A stretch of 64,000 nt of DNA from Fallopia convolvulus (Eukaryota > Streptophyta > Magnoliopsida > Caryophyllales > Polygonaceae). This document shows, in pieces, positions 41,164 through 52,643 of the stretch (the stretch's first letter is position 1; every line of letters begins with the position of its first letter). The stretch is from assembly GCA_964016875.1 (NCBI GenBank), contig OZ024735.1:4814338-4878337 (forward strand), in the 5' to 3' direction. The position numbers and the translations under genes are program-made. Under the pieces are notes generated by a model that was given only the letters and a program-made list of their open reading frames with translations, was not told the DNA's origin and made no database searches.

Positions 41164-41861
41164 GGTTCTCGGTCATTTTCGGGTTAAACTAACTGATTAC
41201 ACAATTACCTTATCGAGTACTAAAGAATTTTCCAAGTTATAACTCCTAGTTATCTTGGTCCATCACTACTATCTCAAGTCAGTTGTAGGTATATTGAACT
41301 TCTATAGGTCCTTTATGACCTATCATGTTCCAAAAGTAAGGGTGAAAAATTTCATCAGTCAAAGTTGTTAATCCTTATTTTAGGTCTTATAGTTTGGCTT
41401 CTCTATCTTAAACTCAGGAAGTAGATAAGTAATAATCTAATCTCTATATATCCACCCACATACGAATTTTCTTTAAGACATTGGTATAATCCATGTACCT
41501 CTTAAGGTCCTACGAATAACAATATTGGGTATGAAAATCAATTTCTCTTTCAACTACTCAAAGTTCTTCTAACAAGTCTTGATCTATATGTTCTTCTTCT
41601 TTTAATAATAATTAGTTAGAGGCTAGGCTATACAATAGGAATTCCACAAACCTCGACGATACTACCAAGTTTACTTGAAATATTATTCACATCCTTCCCC
41701 TATTTGGGGTTCTTGAAGGGTTACAATTTCAATCTTCATCGAACCATCCAAATTTCCTTTGGTCGATTTCACATGCATTAAAATGCAACATCAACCACTT
41801 AAAAGTTTTATTTATCGGTGAGTACATAACACTTTTGAAAAATTATTCATAAAATTTATGA
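41164..41861. other. No gene recognised
   Basis: AT-rich sequence between the Tat-like LTR remnant and the next LTR. No open frame with motifs and no clear repeat boundary was seen. Confidence 0.6.
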
Positions 41862-43081
41862 TGTGGTATTATCGTGGTCGTTAATAACTATCATAGAATC
41901 GACTTATCCAAACTTAGTAGAATGGTAAGTAAGGATGGAACCCACAAAGACTCGTGTATTTATTTTGTTACTTAGATGCCAAGTAACCAATATGGGGGGG
42001 GGTTGCGAATGATTTAAGTAAACTAAGATGCAAATTAAAAAGTAAATATGAATGCAAAATTGATTGTAAATATATGAGAGAGATATGTTCAACTAGTTAC
42101 ATCCATCATAGATATGCTTATTAATCATTTATTCTCTTGATTCTCAATTAACTTGAATAATCTACCGTGGATTATGCTCCTACTAAGGATTATAACCCAA
42201 ACTTCAAATCTAGTTGAAAGAGCTAACAATTTAAACAACCCTAATCATTTAACAACCTAAAACAATGTCTAGATTCAATTAACCTTATATTAGGTGATCA
42301 AGCTAATAAAACCCTAGAATAATTCTGATTCAATTAAGCACATGAAATAAAACCTTTTCAAGTTTATTTGAGAATCAAACAAACCTCACAATAATATGCA
42401 ATCTATGATTTCAATAACTAGTCAAACATAATGAACTTAGCAATGCATAATTGAATTCAGAAAAACTTACAAAAGGTTCAAAGGTTACCTCTTGAGAGAA
42501 GAAACCTAGCATCCAAATTATGATCCAAGTTATCCAAAAAGATAAAACCAACAAGAGTTTTTAAAGTACTAAAACTATCCAAAGAAACATATCCTCATAA
42601 GCCAAACACAAGCAACTTGTCGGAATTTATAAAGCCAGGCCCAAAACTAAAGCCCAACGTCGGCCCAACCCATGTCCGTGTAAAATTGGATTGTGCGGCT
42701 TGACATCCCAAAGCGTGGCCGCTCTTTTACCTACTAGCCCGCGCTTTCACCTTCTGCGCGGATTGCTCAACTTGCCCCCTTGCCAAGGCTCGGGATGCAC
42801 TCACACTTATAAACTGCATTTCTCCACTTTCAATTGTCTTTTTTCTTCACCTTAGCTCTCCAATTGATCTTCTTGCATCACCTCCTAGCTTGCTCAACTC
42901 TTCTAGCCACCACTATGATCAACCATTATGATCAACTCTTCTAGAAACCTGCAAACTGAGCAAACAAGCGCAATCTACCCAAAAACACAAGATCCTAGAA
43001 ACTAGACTAAAACCAACTAAACTTATGCAAGAACTAACATAATTATGCATCCTAATCCACTCCTACATGCAAGCTATCAAA
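41862..43081 (-). repeat. 3' LTR of the gag-protease-only Athila-like element
   Basis: Plus-strand edges TGTGGTATT and GCTATCA. It includes GC-rich motifs (TTGTGCGGCT at 42691, AAGCGTGGCCGC at 42711) related to those in the interior. Confidence 0.82.
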
Positions 43082-45026
43082 TTCCCCCATGCTTAACCCT
43101 TGCTTGTCCAAAAGCAAGTCAAAAATCCAAGTCACATCACAAAAATGCAATCATGCATCCATCTTATAATCAAACAAGTAATTCAACAAATAATTAAAAC
43201 CTGACCAAGACTTCATAGCTTACATCAAGCATAGAGCAAAGACCATTCATCCATTCTATACCTCACCAAGGCAATGTGTTTGCTCTCTCACTCAAGTATT
43301 TAAAGGACGTGTTTCACTCAAAATCAACCATGAAACCTAGACTACCATAAGCTTGCATCAACGTCCTAATTCTCCACCGTTGTGGATCAAATACACAACA
43401 AAAAGCATGAGGTCTTTTAAGGGATGTAATGGGGCCAAGGTAAACAGAAATTTGGAAGGGATCATATTTTGGCTTGTGGTGCTAAATCCGGGATAAATAA
43501 CTAATCCTAAACCCAAAATTCAACACTTTTCTTTTCACTCCACAACACTTCCAACTTAACTTTACCAACTCCGTACATTCTCAATTAAGAACTTTGTTTC
43601 TTCTTTCTTTTCTTCACTTTTGTTGCCTCTTTTTCAAATCTTCTTTTTTTCTTATGAAGGTTACTTAACCTTTCAAGCTCACCTTTTTCTTTCTTTGCAC
43701 TTATCTTACACCTTCATTCAATTTGCGATCAAGAGTTGTATTTCCTCTTTTCCACCCTTTCTTTCAACTTCCCCCATACGTATACAAAACTCACATTAAA
43801 CAAAACTAACTTAAATTCCTAAATCCCGAATGAGTCAAGCTTATTAGGCTAGGGATCATTTTGTGGAGTTATCGAAAATAGGCTTAAAGCTCAAAGAAAT
43901 GGGGTATCAAAACATGGATCTTGTAAGGTAGGAAAGGAAATAATATGCTAATATAAAACAATGCCTCAATTATTTTAATGTCATGCATTCAATCATATAA
44001 AGCAGCCTTGAAAAAGGGTCTAAACGCAAGTTCTAGAGCTAGAAAATCATGGTGATACACTCACGAATATAGAACACAAATATAAGCATGAGAGGCCAAA
44101 AATCTCACAAGGCAAATTTTGTCTAGAACTTCATAATGAATCTAAAATTCGAGCTAAATACATGCTCAGTCCTATACTCAAAGTAATCAATCAAAGATCA
44201 TGCTCATATCATAGAAATTTCAGCATATCATGCAAAGCATGGGTTAGGACTCATATTTAACATAGAAAAACAAGAGGTATCAAACAATGGGGAAATATGA
44301 ACCTAAATGCAATATTTTTGTATTTTTCCAAATTTTTTCTGATTTTTTTTTCATTTTTCAAGATTTTAATCAATGCATTCAAAATTTTAAATATGCCTAA
44401 TCTAATGCAACTGCATGCAATGCAAAAGTAATTCCCTTCCCCCATGCTTAAAACATACTTTGTCCCCAAAGTATAGTAAAAAGTAAACGAAAGAGAAAAA
44501 CTCACAACGAACTCTAGCTGTCAGGTTTGTGCGGCGGAAAATCATGTGGTGGCGACGGTGGAGACTTTGTAGGAGGTGGTGGGTAAGCCGGAAACTGAGG
44601 GTATGGTGGAGCTGGAAAACTGTACTGAGGGTAGTACTTGTGTGGTGGATAGCCAGTCGAACTCCATCCATCCAATCGATCATTGAGCAATCTGAATTGC
44701 TCAATTTTTAATCACCAATTCTAGGTTGAATCTCAAAATCTCAACAAAAACTCGATTAAACAAGAATCTAGGGTAGAAACATGCAATAAACGAATTTTTG
44801 TGAAGGATTTAAGCACAAATTCGACCCTAAAGCATGTAATTCGGAATTTATATGTTAAACCTATATATAGTTTTAGGCAAATAAAAACCGACATTATGGA
44901 GATTTGAGAGTGGAATAGAAGAACTTACTTGAAATTCTTGTGAGAATGGAGTTCTTTGATTTGGGCTAAAAAAATCCGAGCTTTGGAGGTCTTCAATGGA
45001 GGAAGAGCTTGAAAAGGGCCTTCAAT
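43082..45026 (-). other. 3' untranslated region and C-terminal ORF remnant of the Athila-like element
   Basis: No intact gene. At about 44690-44525 the minus strand reads FRLLNDRLDGWSSTGYPPHK and a P/Y-rich tract ending PPHDFPPHKPDS, comparable to the P-rich end of the env-like region of the first Athila element. At 44475-44433 lies TTTGGGGACAAAGTATG and TTTTAAGCATGGGGG, shared with 21862-21900. Confidence 0.55.
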
Positions 45027-45798
45027 CACTAGTACAGATTAAAGTTCTCTCAGGAGTTTTTTTACACTACTCTAGGCGGTTATTGAACCCCTGTTATATG
45101 TGTGGCCGAGAAAAAACTCTCGGGGGTTTTTAAAAACCCCCGAGAGACATACAAACGCTCAGGGGTTTTTATAAACCCCCGAGAAATATTTCTAGGGGCT
45201 TTATTAAAAACTCCCGATAAATGCTTCTCAAGGGTTTTTTCGAAAAATCTTCGAAAAACACTTCTCGGGGATTTTAAAAAACCTCTGAGAAATGGTTCAT
45301 CATTTTTTAAAAAAAAAATTGTTAAACCATTACCTGATACAACCATTTACGAATTTACCAAACAAGACTCCAGTGTTTAAATAACTGTATAATGTCGATT
45401 AAACACAAAGAAAGCACTGTTTTTACAATTGATATTTGAAGTTCCAAATTCTAAAGTCCAAAACAATACATGATTGTCTACTGAAAGTCTAAAAACCAAG
45501 TTCCAAATTCTAAAGTCCAACTAAAATTCTAAAAACCAAGTTCCAAATGCAAGTGTAAGGGCTATTACGCATTTTGTGTCTCCAAATATTGCAGTCATTC
45601 ATCTCACAACTCATCAATGAGATGTATGTCGTAGCAAGTCAGTGAATCTTTAAAATACTGCAAAATCAAACATATATACATAGTGCATTGGCATTAATTG
45701 AATACATGGATGCTAATATATATATATAACATGTAAACACCCTAAATCAAGCAAAAATCAGCAAAAATTTGAAAGGGTAGTGAGAGATTGAATCTTAC

Positions 45799-47262
45799 AG
45801 TTACAGTGTTGGCCTCCCACTCTTCAGTAATAAGAACTTGATCCAGAGATTTGTAATTTAATAAGACATCAATTTTCTCATGCAGTACTATCATAATATC
45901 TTCCATATTCTCCTTCACATCAACATCACCTCCCAAGTGCTTCATGACTTCTAGTTTCCCTTCCAGAGCTACAATATCTATCTCTAACTTGTTCTGTTGT
46001 TCCAACTGTTTTCTTAATAGTAAATACCATTCCATTTCCTGTTCATAATCTCTCTGAAAGCTCAACGAAATGTTAATGCGGGGTACAATTAGCACTAATA
46101 AGATATGCCAACAGCCTAGAACGACCCAGCCAGTGTAAATTACCTTTTGTTGTTTAATCAGTCTCAAAACGTTCACATTCACCTTCATGTGCTCCATTGA
46201 AGCCCTTTGAAGTGATGTGTTTCTGTAATAATTCTACACAACATGATGAAACACTTCTTGAAACTCGGAACCAAATAGAAACACTTCTTGAAACTCAGAA
46301 CCAAATATGTATAGATAAAAGATCTTACTTTTATTTTAGGAATCCAGACTCTAGCTATATGTTCTCAGAAGATAACAAATATAAATGGAACACATCCTAT
46401 TATAATGTTCGAATAAAATCTTCATAAAATGAGTGTATTTGGACTAATAAATCAATCATTCATTAGGTGAAAGTGATATGTATAAGCGGGTACACATAAA
46501 ATCAGCATAACAGTAACTTGAATAAACAATCTCTTACATTTCCTGAATACAAAAAACTACTGCTACAAAGATAGAAATTATAGCATGTGTATTATCATAT
46601 CCTCATTTTTGGAGAATACCTTTTAAAACCAACACGTTTGATAAACAATTAAGCAACCTACGATTGGAACATAAGTAGAAGCATTCTGAAAACGATATCT
46701 GACCTGCATTTTATCCTCCTCAAATTTCTGTTTCTCTTGTTCAGTTATAGCCTTCATTTTGTCTAATTCCTTGATGTGCCAGTCATTCTCTTTCCTCTTA
46801 CTCTTTACTTCATAATGCAGTTTCTTATTCTCTTCAAGTAACCTTTTAACACTATCAAGTCCATACTTGGGTCTGTTTATTGTCTTTGGATTAAAATAAG
46901 AAAGAAAGCAGCTGATCATGTTATAAATCTTTATCATCTATTATACCTAACAGCATCATGGCACCATACAAAAGCCATCTTGGCTTTGACCATTATGATA
47001 AGTCAAACAGAAGCTTATGAAAATGGAAAAGTATTAGATTTTCTTTCAATTAGGAGTTTTATAAACAAAAAAGTAATGTATTAATAATACCACACCGAAA
47101 ATGGAAAAGAATTATAACAATTACATCAAAAAAAGCCAGAGTAATAGCTAATCCACTCCATTGGTGTGCTGTGAACAAATTTTTAAAAGGAAACTAACCT
47201 TCCACAAACTTTTGCTGCAATTGATCCATCTCCTGAAGCCTCTGGTTATAACGCATGCTTTT
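45799..47262 (-). pseudogene. FDM/IDN2-like (RNA-directed DNA methylation factor) exons captured in the CACTA element
   Basis: Minus-strand exons with splice signals. Exon at 46872-46704 (AG before, GT after): PKYGLDSVKRLLEENKKLH and a K/E-rich coiled coil. Exon at 46197-46144 (GT after): MEHMKVNVNVLRLIKQQK. Exon at 46053-45799 (AG before, GT after): RDYEQEMEWYLLLRKQLEQQ, IVALEGKLEVMKHLGGD and DQVLITEEWEANT. In FDM and IDN2 proteins of plants the coiled coil before the XH domain has the same L-x-G-x-L-x-V-M-K-H-x-GG-D pattern followed by a L-x-Q-x-L-I-x-x-E-R tract. A further coiled-coil exon is at 47262-47199. The XS and XH domains were not found. Introns are kept, so capture was at DNA level. 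Confidence 0.62.
46248..46307. repeat. Two-copy 30-bp tandem repeat in the CACTA element
   Basis: GAAACACTTCTTGAAACTC and following bases twice in a row (46248-46277, 46278-46307), with one difference. Confidence 0.9.
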
Positions 47263-47505
47263 CTCATTTACACAGTATTGGAAAGCACTTTAAAGATAGA
47301 AGACACTAGAAAAGAACCAATGGCTATTTGATTGCGAGGATGAACAACTGATGACAAGTCTAGAAGAATTGAAACCATGACAGCACAATTAGGAAAACAA
47401 ACCATATGGACAAGATGTATGTGTAAGTAAAAGAAGCATTAACAATAAAATCTTTAATTTGAGCCGGTAAAATGTAATATTTCCTTGGACTGATTACCTT
47501 GACAG

Positions 47506-49100
47506 TCAGAATTGATGTAGTAGCTGCTGGCAGAGAAAGGTTTTCTCGGCATCTGATTTATCATCTTCGTCATCATCCAGATCATTTAGTTCATCTAATA
47601 CTGACCGGTTCATTCGCTTTTTCGATTGTCTTTGGTGCTTCTTAGGCTGAATTTGTGGCCCTGCTTGCACAACTCCCATATCACCAACCTTTAGCCTGAA
47701 ATTGCAAGTGGATATTTCCAAGTTCAACCTCGTTTCACAAAAAACGGTCACTATACACAATCCATGCTACTTCCTTGGATTGCAAAGTAGATAATTTACA
47801 TCAAAGTAAAAGCTCTTGAAATTTACCTTACATCCCTCTCTCGCTTAGTACCCCCATGTCCTCAGCTGAAATTCACAAAATAATAATGATGGAAGTGGTG
47901 TAATAAATGTTGTGGATAGTTCCAATGCTAAGCTTAACTAGACCAAGCAATGGCTGAGTTTCAGTTTCTTTATATCTTCAATAACATACCTAAAATATAA
48001 GTAGAGATGAGAAATACATATAGCTAATTAACTATTGGCCTTAAGAAGCAGTTTTCTAGCTAAAGTCTAAAACCAACAGACAACTATATGCCTTGAAAGA
48101 AACTCCATGGAAACCACCAGCACTTGCACCAACCATCCCAACAACAATAAGATTTTGTATAAGCAAAGCAGTAGCACGGTGGTAAAACATCAGAAAAGAA
48201 AATATAGGAAAAAACAAACTTGGCTAGACTTTTCTCTGGTTTCCAAATCCTCTTTTAGAATCTCATTCTCCTTCTTAAGTTGTATGAGTATGCCAATTAC
48301 AATCACATAAAAGAAGGCATAGCTTGCTCTATATATAATCTTATAATTGTCCTTCCTTTAGTTCTAATTAATCTGGTAATTAGGTTCAGAAAGATAGTTA
48401 CCTCTCTGACTGTAAAGTTAAGCTCTTCCACACCTTGCTGAAGTGATGAAACTGTTCTTGATGTGATCTCTTCATAGTCCAACTCCAGTTCTTCAATTGA
48501 ATTCAGATAGAAGATAATCCCTTCAAGAATGAATAGCTCTTCTAGTAATTCAACCGCTTCAACATCCATTATCTCCCTTAACTGCAGCACAACGATGCAT
48601 TCTCAAGGCAGGATGATTTAAAAAAAACACAGAATGAGTTACTCCGAGTATGGTGACTAGTGATGGAGAGCAGCCAATGAGTTATATCATAACAACTCTA
48701 AAAGGCATTGTAACGCATCTTGACTAGTAAAAAATAATATCTTACAATTGCAGGCAGCCAAGACAATATGATTGACAACGCAAAATAGGAGGCCGAGTAT
48801 GGTGACTAGTGATGGAGAGCAGCCAATCAACAAGCCTTGGATGAAATTAAGGGAATTGAAAGATATATTGATGAATTCGAAAGATGTGAACTTAAAACTT
48901 ACAACTATAGTGAAGAGAATTTGGTGTTTCCATAGTAAGGCAAGAATGGGGCTACAGCGCGCCATAAGTCAGATGTGCTTTGTACCAGATGCTTGTGTTG
49001 CAGAGATGCAATCCGGTTACAATTGCAGAGATGTAGGTGCGCGATTTTGGTGCCAGCAAAGAGAGCAGAAACTAAAGTCGATCAATTTGCTATGAATCGC
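47506..49100 (-). other. Possible upstream exons and 5' end of the transcription unit in the CACTA element
   Basis: Minus-strand frames with donor-like ends: 48965-48903 (MARCSPILALLWKHQILF, then GTAAGT), 48590-48400 (IMDVEAVELLEELFILEG, then GTAACT) and 47690-47506 (NRSVLDELNDLDDDEDDKSD). I do not recognise these proteins. They may come from other captured genes or from exons specific to the element. A 34-bp direct repeat occurs at 48644-48677 and 48793-48826 (GAGTATGGTGACTAGTGATG inside). Confidence 0.35.
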
Positions 49101-49869
49101 TCTTGAGAGGCGATTTAGGAAGATGAGATTTAGGGTTACTTTGGAATTTTAGGCGGGGATCTAAAAAAATCAAAGGAAATATGCGCGGCTTATATGATCT
49201 TTACCAAAAAAAATTCAAATAGCTGGGACGTCTATCTATTAATTAATTGCTCGTGATATCTCACCAAAAAAATCTCAGCGTTTCTTTTAAAAACTCCCGA
49301 GAGTGTTTATCCATTAAAGTGGGTTGATAAAAAACTCCCTAGAGAATTTATTCTAAAAAATATTAAATTATTAGATAAAAAATCTCAGGGGTTTTATATA
49401 ATAATCTGTGAGCTTGAATTATTTTACAAGACTTTTAATAAACCGCTGAGAACAAACCCCCGAGAAATATACATTTTGTACTAGTTAGAGAGCTAGAGGA
49501 GGGAGGCGGAAATAAAGAGGGGTGAAGTAAGAAGATAACTCGGGCTTGATTTATTTTTTTATGTCCCCTCAAACTGCTTAAAGCACGGGTTGACACCAAA
49601 TTGTGCGGCCGCGCTTTTTCGTTATATCCAGCGCTTTTCGATTCTGCTGGAATTACACGAGTTAGCGGCTAAATTGCGCGGCCGCGCTTTTTATTCTTAA
49701 CCCGCATTTTTAGCTTCTGTTGGGATTACTCGGGGAGGCACCAAATTGCATGGACGTGCTTTCTAGTGTCTTCCCCGAGCTTCATGTAGGCCCGAGAATT
49801 GTTCATAAAAACACTAACTAAACTAAAAAAGACAATGAAATGCCAAAAACACAAAAACTCAAAGCAAAA

Positions 49870-49928
49870 CTATACTAAACCTTGGGTTGCCACCCAAGAA
49901 GTGCTTGTTTAACGTCATTAGCTTGGCG
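49870..49928 (-). promoter_or_regulatory. Conserved post-pol motif in the Athila-like element
   Basis: The minus strand reads GCTAATGACGTTAAACAAGC, then CTTGGGTGGCAACCCAAGG. Counterpart of 19043-19101. Here it follows protease directly, because pol is missing. Confidence 0.6.
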
Positions 49929-49939
49929 TAAAAAGGATA

Positions 49940-50820
49940 TTAAGAAGGATTTGAATTATGGAACTCAATCTCGTTCCTATTGAATCCCATCTTCAATATA
50001 CCCTGTGGAATGTCAATCCTTGTATTAGTAGTCCTCAAGCATGGTCGTCGTAGCAACATAGACGCTTTTCCGTCTCCCGGTACCTTGTCCAATATTATAA
50101 AATCAGTTGGAAAGGTCAAAGACCCCACTGTGACCCATACATCATCATGTTTTCCTTTGGGCCGGACAGTTGAATGGTCAGCTAACTCAACAATGGTTCG
50201 AGTCTCTTTCAAAGGCCCCACATCGAGTTTCTCATATAAGGAGTAAGACATGACATTGACCGATGCACCTAAATCAATCAAAGCCTCGTTTACCTTGGTG
50301 CTCCCGATCATACAAGGAATGGTGAACATGCCAGGGTCACTGCATTTCTTAGGCAAACGTTTTTGAAACACAACAGACACATGTTCTTTTTCTTTGACTT
50401 GCTTCTTACTTTTCTCCTTTTGACCTCTCTTTAGAGTGCATAAATCCTTCAAAAACTTGGCATAGCGAGGTATACTCTTTATCAACTTCAATAAAGGGAC
50501 GTTCACCTTGCATGAACTAAAGATCTCGAAGAGCTCCTTGCCGCTTTCCAACTTCCGGGTTTCTTTCAAGGATTCGAGGAAAGGTAGAACAGGCACATAA
50601 ATTTTCAGAAGATCAGAGGTCGAGTTTTCATAATTGCGCAGATTACGCGGGTTTGTCCCACAAAGTGCGGGCGCGCTTTTCAAATCTTCCCCGCACTTTT
50701 CCTCTTCACCGTGCTTATCTTTTTGCTCAACTTCATTCATTGTGCACACTTGTCTCGCCCTAGAGCCATCATAAATAGATATAAAGCTCACATTTTGTCT
50801 TGGATTGAGCTCTATTTGAG
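49940..50820 (-). CDS. Aspartic protease domain of the Athila-like element
   Basis: 283 codons, 50791-49940 on the minus strand, continuous with gag in style. A charged linker is followed by FQKRLPKKCSDPGMFTIPCM, the active site ALIDLGASVNVMSYSLYEKL (D-L-G, as in other Athila-type proteases), LADHSTVRPKGKHDDV and the flap region MLLRRPCLRTTNTRIDI, where LLGRPFL is usual; the G is replaced by R. The frame ends at NPS with a stop. The protease would cleave Gag. The altered flap may impair it. RT does not follow. Confidence 0.78.
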
Positions 50821-50862
50821 ACGGAAGTTTCTTTTAAGGAGCTTGACCACCCTGTTGGCTCC

Positions 50863-52002
50863 CTAAGGACGGGGTTGAAAAGGTGGCTTGTAAGGAGCTT
50901 GACCACCCTGTTGATTGAACTGTTGATTGTTTGATTTCCCGTACCTCAGGTTAGGATGATCCCTCCAACCTGGATTGTAGGTGTTGGAGAAGGGATCATA
51001 CCTTGGCCTAGGTGGTCCATAGCCTCCCAATGCATTAACCTCAGCATTTGTATCTAGAAGTGTAGGGCAAGCATCAGTGAGGTGCATATTGTCAAAGCAT
51101 ATTTCACAGGATTTCACCTGTTGTCTTCCACCTTGTTGTAATAGTTGCCTTGTCATTGTTTTTAGCTCAGTGACTTCTTCTTGGAACTTTGAAGTATCCA
51201 CCACAGAATTTGCAGCTTTGGAGACAATCTCTTTTCTGAACTGTCTTGTGCCCTCAAACAGTTGGGTAAATAGTTCAAATGCAACAGCAGGAGTTTTGTT
51301 CAGAATGTTGCCTTGGCATGCTGCATTCACCATCCTTCTCTCATCATCCAAGAGGCCATTAAAAAGATATAGAATCAAGTCTTGATTAGTGTAGCCATGG
51401 AAAGGGCAACTGGCTATCAACCTCTTGAATCTCTCATAGTACTCGTACAAGGACTCATTAGCTTCTTGCTCAATGTTGCTAATCCTCTTCTTTAGATCGC
51501 TGAGCCTTGTGGCAGGGATCTACTTCTCTAGAAAAGTTTGCTTCATTTTTTCCCATGTGTCAATACTTCCCGGAGCCAAGTAGTAAAACCAATCTTTAGC
51601 CTGATCCTTGAGAGAGAAAGGAAAGTCTCTCAGCGCAATTTGTTCATGAGTCACATCAGCAGGCTTCATGCTTGAGCACACAACATGAAATTCAGAAAGA
51701 TGCAAGTTGGGATCTTCTCGATTAAGCCCATGGAATGAGGGCAAAAGGTGAATCAACCCAGATTTAAGCTCAAACTTGATTCCATCAGCAAGAGCAGGAA
51801 ATTGCACCGCCAAAGGTTATTGCGCCAGATCACCCATCTCAACAGATTCAGATACAGTCTCTGATTCAGATTCTGATTCTTCAAGATAGAACGATAAATC
51901 CCGAAAGTGATCTCGGATTTCCTTCCTAAGCTTGAAGAGTGTCTTGTCAATATCTGGATAAAAAAATAATGGAGATGAGTTAGTAGCACGGGTATGAACC
52001 AT
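50863..52002 (-). pseudogene. Gag of the Athila-like element, two stops
   Basis: Starts at MVHTRATNSSPLFFYPDIDK (52002), 50 bases after the primer-binding site. It continues with a serine/glutamate stretch to a stop at 51817, resumes in frame with FPALADGIKFELKSGLIHLL and FSLKDQAKDWFYYLAPGSID, meets a second stop at 51520, and goes on with YERFKRLIASCPFHGY, MTRQLLQQGGRQQV and a zinc knuckle CEICFDNMHLTDAC. The end is rich in Y, N, P and Q (YGKSNNQQFNQQGGQAP). The order is that of Athila Gag. Two stops but otherwise a continuous frame suggest recent decay. Confidence 0.8.
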
Positions 52003-52055
52003 ATAACAGGTTCATACCGAGAATAGGACAAAAGTAAAAAACACAAATAGCGACG

Positions 52056-52077
52056 AGTCCCTGGCAACGACGCCAAA
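52056..52077 (-). promoter_or_regulatory. Primer-binding site of the Athila-like element
   Basis: The minus strand reads TGGCGTCGTTGCCAGGGA, a variant of the tRNA-Asp-type site at 11012-11029. Confidence 0.7.
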
Positions 52078-52082
52078 TTTCA

Positions 52083-52509
52083 TGAGGTATTTTCGTGGTC
52101 TTTAATACCTATCAAAGAATCCTGACTTAACCAAACTTAGTAGAATGGTAAGTAAGGGTTGATCCCAGAGAGACTTGTGTATTTGTGTTTTTACTTAGAT
52201 GCCAAGTAACCAATATGAGAGGGGGGTTTGTCAATGATTTTTGTAAACAAAGATGCAAATTAAAAAGTAAATATGAATGCAAAATTGATTGTAAATATAT
52301 GAGAGAGATATGTTCAACTAGTTACATCCATCATAGATATGCTTATTAATCATTGATTCTCTTGATCCTCAATTCACTTGAATAATCTACCGTGGATTAT
52401 GCTCCTACTAAGGATTATGACCCAAACTTCAAATCTAGTTGAAAGAACTAACAGTCGAAATAACCCTAATAATTTAGCAACCTAAAACAACGTCTAGATT
52501 CAATTAAAT
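52083..52509 (-). repeat. 5' LTR of the Athila-like element, truncated
   Basis: 427 bp matching the start of 41862-43081, broken after GATTCAATTA. 52510-52643 beyond it has no recognised content. Confidence 0.85.
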
Positions 52510-52643
52510 GACAGCTTTACGAGTCAAGTTATCGATGGAAACAAACACTTAGAGAAAACATAGATCTAAGTTATTTATGGATTTATTCCCTTCTACAATT
52601 GAATAGCCCAAACGGGTCCAAACAATTATAGATGCTACTTTAT

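Larger units (their letters stand above)
45027..49486 (-). mobile_element. CACTA (En/Spm) transposon carrying host gene exons
   Basis: The left end starts CACTAGTACA at 45027; the right end on the minus strand reads ACTAGTACAAAATGT, with the first C apparently mutated (49486). Both ends have arrays of CTCGGGGGTTTTT and its inverse, for example an exact 30-bp palindrome at 45117-45146 and AACCCCCGAGAAA at 49455. These are classic CACTA subterminal repeats. The 3-bp flanks (AAT left, AGA right) do not match, perhaps through mutation. No transposase was recognised; instead the minus strand carries exons of a host-like gene, so this is a Pack-CACTA. Confidence 0.82.
41862..52509 (-). mobile_element. 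Gag-protease-only Athila-like retrotransposon, minus strand, containing a CACTA element
   Basis: LTRs at 41862-43081 (1220 bp) and 52083-52509 (outer part lost) are clear direct repeats over 430 bp. On the minus strand a primer-binding site TTTGGCGTCGTTGCCAGGGA is next to the right LTR (52056-52077), and a purine-rich stretch AAGCATGGGGGAATT precedes the left LTR. The interior encodes gag and protease (49940-52002) and then goes straight to the post-pol motif, so RT, RNase H and integrase are absent. The 4.46-kb CACTA element at 45027-49486 sits in the 3' region and is younger. Confidence 0.85.

Noticed and set aside
42541..43081. Separate host gene suggested by mixed-composition sequence
   Set aside because: The stretch is LTR sequence of the minus-strand Athila-like element, and no open frame is supported.
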